Source: Candidatus Zixiibacteriota bacterium (lineage in GTDB: Bacteria > Zixibacteria > MSB-5A5 > GN15 > PGXB01). From it: a stretch of 13,343 nt of DNA. The stretch covers positions 1 through 13,343 of the forward strand of contig QNAH01000028.1 of NCBI GenBank assembly GCA_003641425.1, given 5' to 3'. Positions 6,840 through 12,825 of the stretch are shown piece by piece. Both the position numbers and the translations under genes were made by a program. The notes below the pieces were generated by a model, which was not told the DNA's origin, made no database searches, and was given only the letters and a program-made list of their open reading frames with translations. Each line of letters opens with the position of its first letter. Position 1 is the first letter of the stretch.

Positions 6840-8877
6840 TTTGAGCTATCGCCCCTTCTCTCTTCATGGCATTAAGTATTGACCGGCCCAGCCTGAGACA
6901 GTCGGCATCCTGCGAATCGATCTCCAGTGCATCCGATAAATATTTAAGCGCTTCCTTATACCGTTTTGCCCGGGCCAGCGCGGTCGCCAGGTGCAGCCGC
7001 AAATCGATACTCTCTCGGTCGATCGCCAGCGATTGCTTGAATAATTTCCAGGCGATTTCATGCTGACCGAATCGCTCGTAATAAACACCCAGCGTAAACA
7101 CCCAGCGGCCAGTAAAATCAACCGTGCGCGAATCGTTCTCGCATCCCTCGACCATCGCCGCGATGATATCAAGATGTTTTTGATAGAAATTGGTGTCGAA
7201 AGTAACTCTTGAATCATCTCCAACATATTTAAAAACCACCCCGTGGGGAACAATCTCATCATGTTTGAATCCCGGTACTCCGAACTGAAGATATATATCT
7301 CTTTCATTTAGATTCAGTCGGCATATCTCGCGCGCCCAGTCATCGGCCTTCCCCTGTTGCTCACCGTCAAATCCATCCGGGAAAATGAGATGCGGATAGT
7401 TGGTCATCAGTTGTCTGCGGTACGCTGGATTCAACATCGCTCCGGGAGATAGAACATCGATCTTGTGCGCCGACGAATCGACATAGGCGCGATACCACAG
7501 CGGTAAAAGCAGATCATCCTCGGCCGCCATCAAAATCGAACCGTCCGGAACATCATGGATGACCGCCATACTGATCAGGTCCGGCCCCCGCACATTGGAA
7601 AGGTCGGCCTTGACAATATTATCGCTGACCCCGACAAAAACAAAAGCGCCCGCAAGAACAGCCGTGATTACCGAGGCATGACCGGTTACGATTTTGATTC
7701 GGATTATATACAAAAACCCGGCCGTACTGATAATCAGCACCAATCCCAGAAGCGGCGCCAGGTAATTGACCATATCATAATTGCGGGGATCAAAATCGGC
7801 CGCCCATAGTACAACCGCAAGATTGAATACCACCGCCAGCAAAATAAACGGAAATATCTTTTTCGAAATTTTGTAAATACCCCAGAAACCAAACAGCAAA
7901 AGACCGATCAGCGGCCAGCCTATCTGATCGGCCATGAACAAACCGATTTTCTTCAAACGCAACAGGTAATCCGGGGCGGCCGTCAATGCCGCAAAATCCG
8001 ACATGTCCGCCGAGCGCGTGATTGCCGCCAGGAACCCCTGCAGGCTGTCCGGACGTCCCCAGTTGATTCCAGGCTCGAAGGCCGCCCTGAAAGGTAAATA
8101 AAAATATATACTGAAAGCAATAAAGGCAAAGAAAATCACGACCATAATCGACCCGAATTTCTGCCCGAACTGCCGCCACTGTGAAATAAACAGATATATG
8201 AATGCCGGGATAAAGGCCAGCGCCAGAAGCGGGTGATTGGCAAACGATAACGCATAGAGCCAGAAACCCAAAAATAAAAACCGTCTCTTTTCTTCCTTGA
8301 CCCCTTTAAAGCAGGATAATAGCGCGGCAAGCGCCAGGAAAAGGTGTAGCGAATACACTTCCGTCCGCACTGCCGACAGCCACACCGGCAATGAAACGGC
8401 AAACAAGGCCGTCACTACAAATACCGGCAGAAGAATAAACGACGAACCCACCAGCGATTCATCTTTTATCACCTTCATCTCATGTTCATTATCAGCTTGC
8501 CGGACAAAATGCTTTACCTCCGATTTATATGCCGGAACATCGATAAACATTTTGGCCAGCATATAAAACATCATTACTGCCAGGGCGGCAAAAATGGCCG
8601 ACATCAGGTTCGATGCAAAGGCAGGTTCCAGCCCCGGTATCAGCATAAACAATCTTCCCAGCAATGTATAAAGCGGGAATGAAGGCGAATGCGGCAATCC
8701 CAGTATATAGCTGGCCGACGCAAAAGCCGCCGAGTCACCCCAGTATAATGAGGGGGCCATGGTTCTGATATACAGTATCAACGAACCGACAAAGACAATC
8801 AGCGGCATCAGCCAGATTGCCAGGCTCCGCATTGCCGACGGTCTGACATAAGTATAATCGGCTTCATGTTTTACCAT
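6832..8877 (-). CDS. DUF2723 (TMEM260-like) polytopic GT-C glycosyltransferase with TPR tail
   Basis: A 681-residue integral membrane protein. The first transmembrane helix (about 17-37) is followed by the family's signature loop: R-T-M-A-P-S-L-Y-W-G-D-S (38-49) and GLPHSPSFPLYTLLGRL (60-76). Many further hydrophobic helices run to about residue 420, and then a soluble domain. Residues about 588-670 form TPR-like helices (WVFTLGVYYERFGQHEIAWK, ATALARAKRYKEALKYLSDAL). DUF2723 proteins include protein O-mannosyltransferase-like TMEM260, and GT-C enzymes use polyprenyl-phosphate sugars, so the downstream GT2 could supply its donor. The usual acidic residue after GDS (GDSGE/GDSAE) is alanine here (GDSAAF, A51). 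I chose ATG at 8877 because AGGA lies 9 nt upstream; a GTG two codons earlier is also possible but is only 3 nt from the AGGA. First gene of the glycan operon. Confidence 0.85.
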   Translation of the reverse strand: MVKHEADYTYVRPSAMRSLAIWLMPLIVFVGSLILYIRTMAPSLYWGDSAAFASASYILGLPHSPSFPLYTLLGRLFMLIPGLEPAFASNLMSAIFAALAVMMFYMLAKMFIDVPAYKSEVKHFVRQADNEHEMKVIKDESLVGSSFILLPVFVVTALFAVSLPVWLSAVRTEVYSLHLFLALAALLSCFKGVKEEKRRFLFLGFWLYALSFANHPLLALAFIPAFIYLFISQWRQFGQKFGSIMVVIFFAFIAFSIYFYLPFRAAFEPGINWGRPDSLQGFLAAITRSADMSDFAALTAAPDYLLRLKKIGLFMADQIGWPLIGLLLFGFWGIYKISKKIFPFILLAVVFNLAVVLWAADFDPRNYDMVNYLAPLLGLVLIISTAGFLYIIRIKIVTGHASVITAVLAGAFVFVGVSDNIVKADLSNVRGPDLISMAVIHDVPDGSILMAAEDDLLLPLWYRAYVDSSAHKIDVLSPGAMLNPAYRRQLMTNYPHLIFPDGFDGEQQGKADDWAREICRLNLNERDIYLQFGVPGFKHDEIVPHGVVFKYVGDDSRVTFDTNFYQKHLDIIAAMVEGCENDSRTVDFTGRWVFTLGVYYERFGQHEIAWKLFKQSLAIDRESIDLRLHLATALARAKRYKEALKYLSDALEIDSQDADCLRLGRSILNAMKREGAIAQND

Positions 8878-8897
8878 AACCACTCATCCTTTGTTAT

Positions 8898-8940
8898 TTC
8901 CCGGCTCGCGCCTTTGCCCGAGGCGCAATAATAGCGGGAA
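8898..8940 (-). promoter_or_regulatory. Nested hairpin in the leader of the glycan operon
   Basis: Two nested perfect 6-bp inverted repeats lie before the DUF2723 gene. The outer arms are TTCCCG (8898-8903) and CGGGAA (8935-8940). The inner arms are GCGCCT (8908-8913) and AGGCGC (8921-8926), with a 7-nt loop. On the minus-strand transcript the structure ends 7 nt before the AGGA ribosome binding site (8887-8890). There is no U-tract, so an intrinsic terminator is unlikely. A translational control or transcript-stabilising element is plausible but unproven. Confidence 0.4.
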
Positions 8941-9055
8941 TGATTCATACATCTATATTTCGGCTGAATTTGGCAAAATCTGACAATTAATTAAGAAAAT
9001 TGTCTTACTTCATATCTCTTTATGGCCCTGTTAATTTCACCGGTTTCAGCCAAAT

Positions 9056-9084
9056 AAAAAAAAGGCGGCCCGAAGAGCCGCCTT
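9056..9084 (-). terminator. Intrinsic terminator after pilin gene 1
   Basis: An 8-bp perfect stem (9077-9084 with 9062-9069; GGCGGC core) with a 7-nt loop is followed on the minus strand by eight U residues (9056-9063 read as A on the plus strand). It lies 23 nt after the pilin stop codon. This should separate pilin transcription from the downstream glycan operon, although read-through is possible. Confidence 0.9.
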
Positions 9085-9107
9085 AGTACTATCACACCTC
9101 AGATTAT

Positions 9108-9539
9108 TTAACTGGTCGCGTCATCCGAGGTGCAGGTCAGAACACCGGCATTATCAATAGTCCAGGTGTCAACCGTGGCGTCATCGTCAAGAATACCGCA
9201 GGTACCGGTCACCAGCAGGTTGGTGGCATCGGCTGTGGTAATCGTGTACGAGTAAATTGCCGAAGTCGGAATTTCGACTCCTATGGCTTGAAAGCCATTG
9301 GGAGCGCCGGCGTTAGCTACGGTGCCCTGTCCCCAATATTGATTATTCTGCTGGCGATAGGTTCTCTGCATGGTATAAATCTGCTTCAGAATACCCTTCA
9401 CCTCAGACTGCTTCGACTTGGTGGTGGCGGTCATGAAACGCGGTATGGCCAGAGCGGCCAGAATACCGATGATAACGACCACGATCATCAATTCGATCAG
9501 GGTGAAACCCTTCTGACGATTGTGAAACTTTGAAAACAT
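9108..9539 (-). CDS. Type IV pilin (major-pilin-like) 1
   Basis: A 143-residue prepilin. The short basic leader ends in G11, and the mature protein starts FTLIELMIVVVIIGILAALAIP with the glutamate at mature position 5. This is the class III prepilin peptidase (PilD) site and the hydrophobic N-terminal helix of PilA-type pilins. The globular part has an amphipathic QSEVKGILKQIYTMQRTYRQ helix and a C-terminal D-region closed by C114 and C136. Between them is ILDDDATVDTWTIDNAGVL, an Asp-rich motif seen in several pilin and pseudopilin groups. A near-perfect AGGAGG lies 4-5 nt before the ATG, as expected for a highly expressed structural gene. It has its own candidate sigma-54 promoter (9601-9616) and terminator. 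Secreted and assembled into a pilus; a pseudopilin role is less likely but possible. Confidence 0.93.
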   Translation of the reverse strand: MFSKFHNRQKGFTLIELMIVVVIIGILAALAIPRFMTATTKSKQSEVKGILKQIYTMQRTYRQQNNQYWGQGTVANAGAPNGFQAIGVEIPTSAIYSYTITTADATNLLVTGTCGILDDDATVDTWTIDNAGVLTCTSDDATS

Positions 9540-9600
9540 TTAGACCTCCTATAGGTTCACTAAGTTAGGTTTGATGTTCTTTCTTTCGAGGATCATAATG

Positions 9601-9616
9601 CGCAAATAATCTGCCG
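9601..9616 (-). promoter_or_regulatory. Candidate sigma-54 (-24/-12) promoter of pilin 1
   Basis: On the minus strand the sequence is CGGCAGATTATTTGCG, with the invariant GG and GC exactly 10 nt apart as in the sigma-54 consensus TGGCAC-N5-TTGCA. It starts transcription roughly 50 nt before the ATG. Twelve of sixteen positions match the element before pilin 2, and the distance to the start codon is 62 nt versus 60 nt there, which strongly argues against chance. Confidence 0.75.
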
Positions 9617-9828
9617 TAGCGGGCCGAAGCGGAAATTTTGGCCGGTATGGGATTTGTAAATGCAAGCGGTTCAACATGGAAACCCTTAATATTTTTTTCG
9701 TATGTGGCTTGCCGTCAACAGGTTTGGGCGCCTCCCCATATCTGCCTTAATAGTTTTTTGCGAGACTTTTTGCATTTTGCAATTGCCGATCGGCATACTT
9801 TAGTATCCTATCGGCTGACGAAACAGGC
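9617..9828. other. Non-coding spacer between the pilin genes, upstream of the pilin 1 promoter
   Basis: This is the part of the 340-base gap between the two pilin genes that lies between the pilin 1 promoter and the pilin 2 terminator. I see no convincing gene on either strand; the open frames here lack ribosome binding sites and recognisable sequence. It is the natural place for the enhancer sites of a sigma-54 activator. A loose GGTT...AAACC dyad at 9668-9684 is the only candidate seen and is weak. Confidence 0.5.
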
Positions 9829-9859
9829 AAAAAAAAGCCCCGCCTTTGCGCGGGGCTTT
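9829..9859 (-). terminator. Intrinsic terminator after pilin gene 2
   Basis: A 10-bp perfect stem (9850-9859 with 9834-9843; core GCCCCGC/GCGGGGC) with a 6-nt loop is followed on the minus strand by a run of eight U residues (9829-9836). It lies about 20 nt after the stop codon at 9880-9882. Strong, classic form; it makes pilin 2 a monocistronic unit. Confidence 0.93.
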
Positions 9860-9879
9860 CAGCTATATATGAGAAGGGG

Positions 9880-10311
9880 CTAAAGTTGCGAATCATCGGA
9901 TATACATACCAGCGTGCCGAAATTATCAATCTGCCAGATATCCTGCGCCGCATCATCATCAAGGATACTCGATGTGGCCGTGGCCGTGAAAGTGTTGGCT
10001 GTTGCATTGAGCGTGTACGTGTACATTGAAGTCGATGGTATTTCGACCCATATCTGATTAAGGGCATTCGGCGCTGTGGCGCTGGCCGGGCCGCCGGGAA
10101 TATAATATCCGGTGCCCTGTTGCCGGAAGGTCCGTTGATTGGTATATATCTGCTTCAAAATCAGCTTGGCCTCCGATTGCTTGTTCTTAGTCGATACCGC
10201 CATATATCTCGGAATAGCCATCGCCGCCAGAAGACCGATTATAACGACGACTATCATCAGCTCGATCAACGTAAAACCCTTGATATCTTTTTTTCCGCTT
10301 TTTCTATTCAT
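9880..10311 (-). CDS. Type IV pilin (major-pilin-like) 2, paralogue of pilin 1
   Basis: A 143-residue prepilin beginning MNRKSGKKDIKG, cleaved after G12 before FTLIELMIVVVIIGLLAAMAIP (glutamate at mature position 5). It is clearly related to the next pilin along the whole length: KQSEAKLILKQIYTNQRTFRQQ, VEIPSTSMYTYT, and the C-terminal ILDDDAAQDIWQIDNFGTL. The D-region cysteine pair is incomplete: C136 is kept, but position 114, cysteine in pilin 1, is serine here. I chose the ATG at 10309-10311 because GAGG lies 6 nt before it. An in-frame ATG at 10323 overlaps that ribosome binding site, and using 10311 also makes the promoter-to-start distance match that of pilin 1. Own sigma-54 promoter and terminator. 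It may be an alternative major pilin or a minor pilin. Confidence 0.92.
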   Translation of the reverse strand: MNRKSGKKDIKGFTLIELMIVVVIIGLLAAMAIPRYMAVSTKNKQSEAKLILKQIYTNQRTFRQQGTGYYIPGGPASATAPNALNQIWVEIPSTSMYTYTLNATANTFTATATSSILDDDAAQDIWQIDNFGTLVCISDDSQL

Positions 10312-10370
10312 GACACACCTCATATAAACGTGGGGTGGTTATGCACGCACACATATCACAGTCAGGTAAC

Positions 10371-10386
10371 CGCAAATACTGTTCCA
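10371..10386 (-). promoter_or_regulatory. Candidate sigma-54 (-24/-12) promoter of pilin 2
   Basis: The minus-strand sequence TGGAACAGTATTTGCG has GG-N10-GC spacing and matches the consensus at TGG, AC and TTGC. The shared TATTTGCG core and the equal distance to the start codon link it to the promoter of pilin 1. A GTTTC-N5-GAAAC dyad lies about 75 nt further upstream (10461-10475) and could be an activator site, but it overlaps no other evidence. Confidence 0.75.
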
Positions 10387-10495
10387 ATTAAGTCGTTGTT
10401 TATAAATTATCCTCTTTTACTCGATTTTTCTTAAAAAAAGGGAGAAAACCTATATTTATCGTTTCAGAACGAAACCAGGAAATGATATGCGACGG

Positions 10496-11860
10496 CTATT
10501 TTTCTTCTTCCTGAATTTTGTATCGTTCAAGTTTGCGATATAATGTCGAATTGTCTATTCCAAGAAGTTTCGCCGCCTTGGCCTTCTTGCCCTTGGTCTG
10601 ATTCATGATATAATAAATATAGGCTTTTTCTATCGATTCCAGGGTCGGTGTCTCCGGGGTTTCATTGGACACGATTGTCTGCGGGGTCCCCTCCACCAGT
10701 TTGGTCGGGAAATCATCAACCACGATCTCGTCCCCCCGCGAGAAAAGAACCGCCCGTTCGATACAGTTTTCCAGCTCACGGACATTGCCCGGCCAATTGT
10801 ACTTATTGAGCACCTCCAGCGCCCCCGGACTCAGTGTTTTCGGATCGACCTTGTTTCGCTCACAATACTTTTTAATAAAATGATTTACCAGAAGCGGCAG
10901 ATCATCGGGACGCTCGCGAAGCGCCGGGATATAAAGCGGGATGACGTTCAGACGATAAAACAGATCCGAACGGAACCTGCCCGCCTTGACATCCTCTTCC
11001 AGATCGGCATTGGTCGCCGCGATCAGCCGGACATCCACCTCGATCGGCTTGGTATCGCCGACCGGCGTGATGATCTTATCCTCCAGAACTCTCAATAATT
11101 TGACCTGTATGGCCGGCGTAGTATTACCCACCTCGTCGAGGAAAAACGTCCCCCCGTGAGCCATTTTACACAGCCCGTCTTTATCTTTAATTGCCCCGGT
11201 AAAAGCGCCTTTTTTGTAGCCGAATAGTTCCGATTCCAGAAGTGTCTCGGGCAAAGCCGCACAGTTGATCGTCACAAACGGCCCAGATGCCCGCTCTGAA
11301 GCCGCATGGATCGCCTTGGCGATAAGGTCTTTCCCGGTACCCGACTCACCTCGGATAAGCACTGTCGAATCGGTCACCGAGACTTTGGCCGCCAGCTTCT
11401 TGAGATTGATAATACCTTCCGACTGCCCGATAAAATTGCTGAACGAAAAATCTTTTTTCAACTGCTGCTTGAGACGGCTGTTTTCCTCGGTCAGTTTCTG
11501 ACGGCTGACCGACTTTTCTATCACCAGCTTTATCTCATCGACCTTAAACGGTTTGGTAATATAATCAAGCGCCCCCTCACGCATCGCTTCGATAGCGGTA
11601 TCGACCGATGCAAAAGCGGTCATGACAATCATGTCCTGATTTGGGCGCCCCTTCTTTATTTTCTTGAGAAGATCCAATCCCGACATCTCCGGCATCATCA
11701 GGTCGGCAATGATCAGGTCATATTTGCTCGAGGAAGTCCTTTGAATAGCCTCGGAACCGGAGACAGTCGTCTCGACCTCATATCCTTCCTTGGACAGCAT
11801 TATTTCCATAAAATCGCACATCGACTTTTCGTCATCGACAACCAATATTTTTCCGGCCAT
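10496..11860 (-). CDS. NtrC-family sigma-54-dependent response regulator, possibly PilR-like
   Basis: A 454-residue three-domain activator. The receiver domain (1-120) has the acidic pair D9-D10, phospho-acceptor D53 (IADLMMPE), T81 and K103 (TKPF). The AAA+ domain (about 143-380) has Walker A GESGTGKD (171-178), the sigma-54-contacting loop GAFTGA (218-223), Walker B GGTFFLDE (236-243), the arginine-finger region RFRSDLFYRLNV and WPGNVRELEN (356-365). A Fis-type helix-turn-helix closes the protein (KAKAAKLLGIDNSTLYRKL, 427-444). It activates sigma-54 RNA polymerase from upstream sites. I chose the ATG at 11858-11860 (MAGKILVVDD) with AAGGGG 6 nt upstream; a TTG further upstream would add 19 unlikely residues. 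It precedes two pilin genes with sigma-54 promoters, which suggests the PilR role. No sensor kinase (PilS) is adjacent. Highly confident on family, moderate on target. Confidence 0.93.
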   Translation of the reverse strand: MAGKILVVDDEKSMCDFMEIMLSKEGYEVETTVSGSEAIQRTSSSKYDLIIADLMMPEMSGLDLLKKIKKGRPNQDMIVMTAFASVDTAIEAMREGALDYITKPFKVDEIKLVIEKSVSRQKLTEENSRLKQQLKKDFSFSNFIGQSEGIINLKKLAAKVSVTDSTVLIRGESGTGKDLIAKAIHAASERASGPFVTINCAALPETLLESELFGYKKGAFTGAIKDKDGLCKMAHGGTFFLDEVGNTTPAIQVKLLRVLEDKIITPVGDTKPIEVDVRLIAATNADLEEDVKAGRFRSDLFYRLNVIPLYIPALRERPDDLPLLVNHFIKKYCERNKVDPKTLSPGALEVLNKYNWPGNVRELENCIERAVLFSRGDEIVVDDFPTKLVEGTPQTIVSNETPETPTLESIEKAYIYYIMNQTKGKKAKAAKLLGIDNSTLYRKLERYKIQEEEK

Positions 11861-11972
11861 TTTTACCCCTTTAGATGTGTTCAAGAAAATACTGTCCAAT
11901 ACAAACTTATTCGGCAAAAACAGGGGCTCCCTGAATAATTGCTTTTTGCAATGTTCAGATATTACACAGTCA

Positions 11973-12000
11973 AATATACTTGCATTGGAAATAGTATATT
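11973..12000. promoter_or_regulatory. Candidate operator dyad in the divergent intergenic region
   Basis: A perfect 8-bp inverted repeat, AATATACT (11973-11980) and AGTATATT (11993-12000), spans 28 bases between the divergent response regulator and DUF169 genes. A third AGTATAT copy follows at 12011-12017, 18 nt after the second. Two-fold symmetry with a helical-turn spacing between half-site centres, 27 nt before the DUF169 Shine-Dalgarno, fits a repressor or activator site. AT-rich sequence makes chance matches more likely, so confidence is modest. Confidence 0.35.
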
Positions 12001-12038
12001 CTTTAATTGAAGTATATCAACACGACGGAGAATCCATT

Positions 12039-12824
12039 ATGCTTAAAGACTTCGATGAAGCAGTGGCCAAATATGTCCGGCCCGGTTCCTTTCCGCTGGC
12101 CATAAGGATGGTCAGGGAGGGCGAAGAGCTCTCGGAAAGGACCAAACGCTCCCATCGGGATATGAATATCAAGGTGGCCGTCTGCCAGACCTTTTCCATG
12201 GCCCGCCGCTACGGATGGCAACTCGCAGTCGGCGAGGAAGATATCAACTGCCCGCTGGCCCTGACCGCCTTCGGGTTCAAGGAAGAACTCGAGCTTTACG
12301 ACTGCGGGGCCATGTGCGCCGGCATGTTTACCGAAACCAAACAGGCGGGGGCGCGGACAGAGGCGCAGGTGCCCAAATTTTCCTTCAAAGAATACAAATA
12401 TATTCTGGCGGCGCCGGTCTCGCGGGCCGATTTTGTCCCCCATGTCTATCTTGTCTACGGCAATTCCGCCCAGATCATGCGGCTGGTAGCGGCCGCCCTT
12501 TACAAAAAAGGCGGTTACCTGACCAGTAAGTTCTCGGCCCGGCTGGATTGCGCTGATATCTGTATCGAGACGATGAAATCCCGCGATCCCCAGGTCATCC
12601 TCCCCTGCTACGGTGACCGCGTTTTCGGGCAGACCGGCGACGATGAAATGGCCATATCCCTGCCGGTCGGTATCGAGGAGGATCTTATCAGGGGACTCGA
12701 GGGTACCCACCGCGGCGGTATCCGCTACCCGGTTCCGGCCTATCTGCAGCACACACCCGAATACCCGGAGCACTACTACCAGATGCATGATGCATGGAAA
12801 GAAAAGGATAAAGACAAAAAATAA
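12039..12824 (+). CDS. DUF169 family protein
   Basis: A 261-residue cytoplasmic protein matching the DUF169 (COG2043) pattern as I remember it: VRPGSFPLAIRM near the start, the N-C-P-L-A segment at 70-74, YDCGAMCAGMF (87-97), VPHVYLVYGNSAQIMRL (133-149) and ARLDCADICIE with C171 and C175. Near the end is LPCYGDRVFGQTGDDEMAISLP (188-209). Seven cysteines (49, 71, 89, 93, 171, 175, 190) invite a metal or Fe-S role, which is unproven; the family has no agreed function. The start at ATG 12039 has GGAG 8 nt upstream; the frame is open further upstream, but that would run back over the divergent gene. The UroD-family gene follows after 1 nt, so the two form one operon, transcribed away from the response regulator. 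Confidence 0.88.
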   Translation: MLKDFDEAVAKYVRPGSFPLAIRMVREGEELSERTKRSHRDMNIKVAVCQTFSMARRYGWQLAVGEEDINCPLALTAFGFKEELELYDCGAMCAGMFTETKQAGARTEAQVPKFSFKEYKYILAAPVSRADFVPHVYLVYGNSAQIMRLVAAALYKKGGYLTSKFSARLDCADICIETMKSRDPQVILPCYGDRVFGQTGDDEMAISLPVGIEEDLIRGLEGTHRGGIRYPVPAYLQHTPEYPEHYYQMHDAWKEKDKDKK

Positions 12825-12825
12825 C

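Noticed and set aside
8941..9055. Possible -35/-10 promoter for the glycan operon (TTGCCA with TA-rich stretches)
   Set aside because: No candidate pair has both acceptable hexamers and a 16-18 nt spacing, so a sigma-70-type promoter could not be supported.
9827..9840. GC-N10-CC pattern resembling a sigma-54 element on the minus strand
   Set aside because: It lies within the A-tract and stem of the pilin 2 terminator and lacks the rest of the consensus.
9638..9883. Plus-strand 81-codon open frame between the pilin genes
   Set aside because: No ribosome binding site or recognisable sequence, and it runs through the intrinsic terminator.
11861..11917. TTG start giving 19 extra residues on the response regulator
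   Set aside because: Receiver domains begin right at the K-I-L-V-V-D-D strand; the ATG at 11860 has AAGGGG at proper distance.
11306..11938. A 210-codon plus-strand open frame opposite the response regulator
   Set aside because: Shadow of the highly conserved AAA+ and receiver coding sequence on the minus strand.
11790..12038. Upstream extension of the DUF169 reading frame
   Set aside because: It would overlap the start of the divergent response regulator, has no family similarity, and the ATG at 12039 has a good GGAG site.
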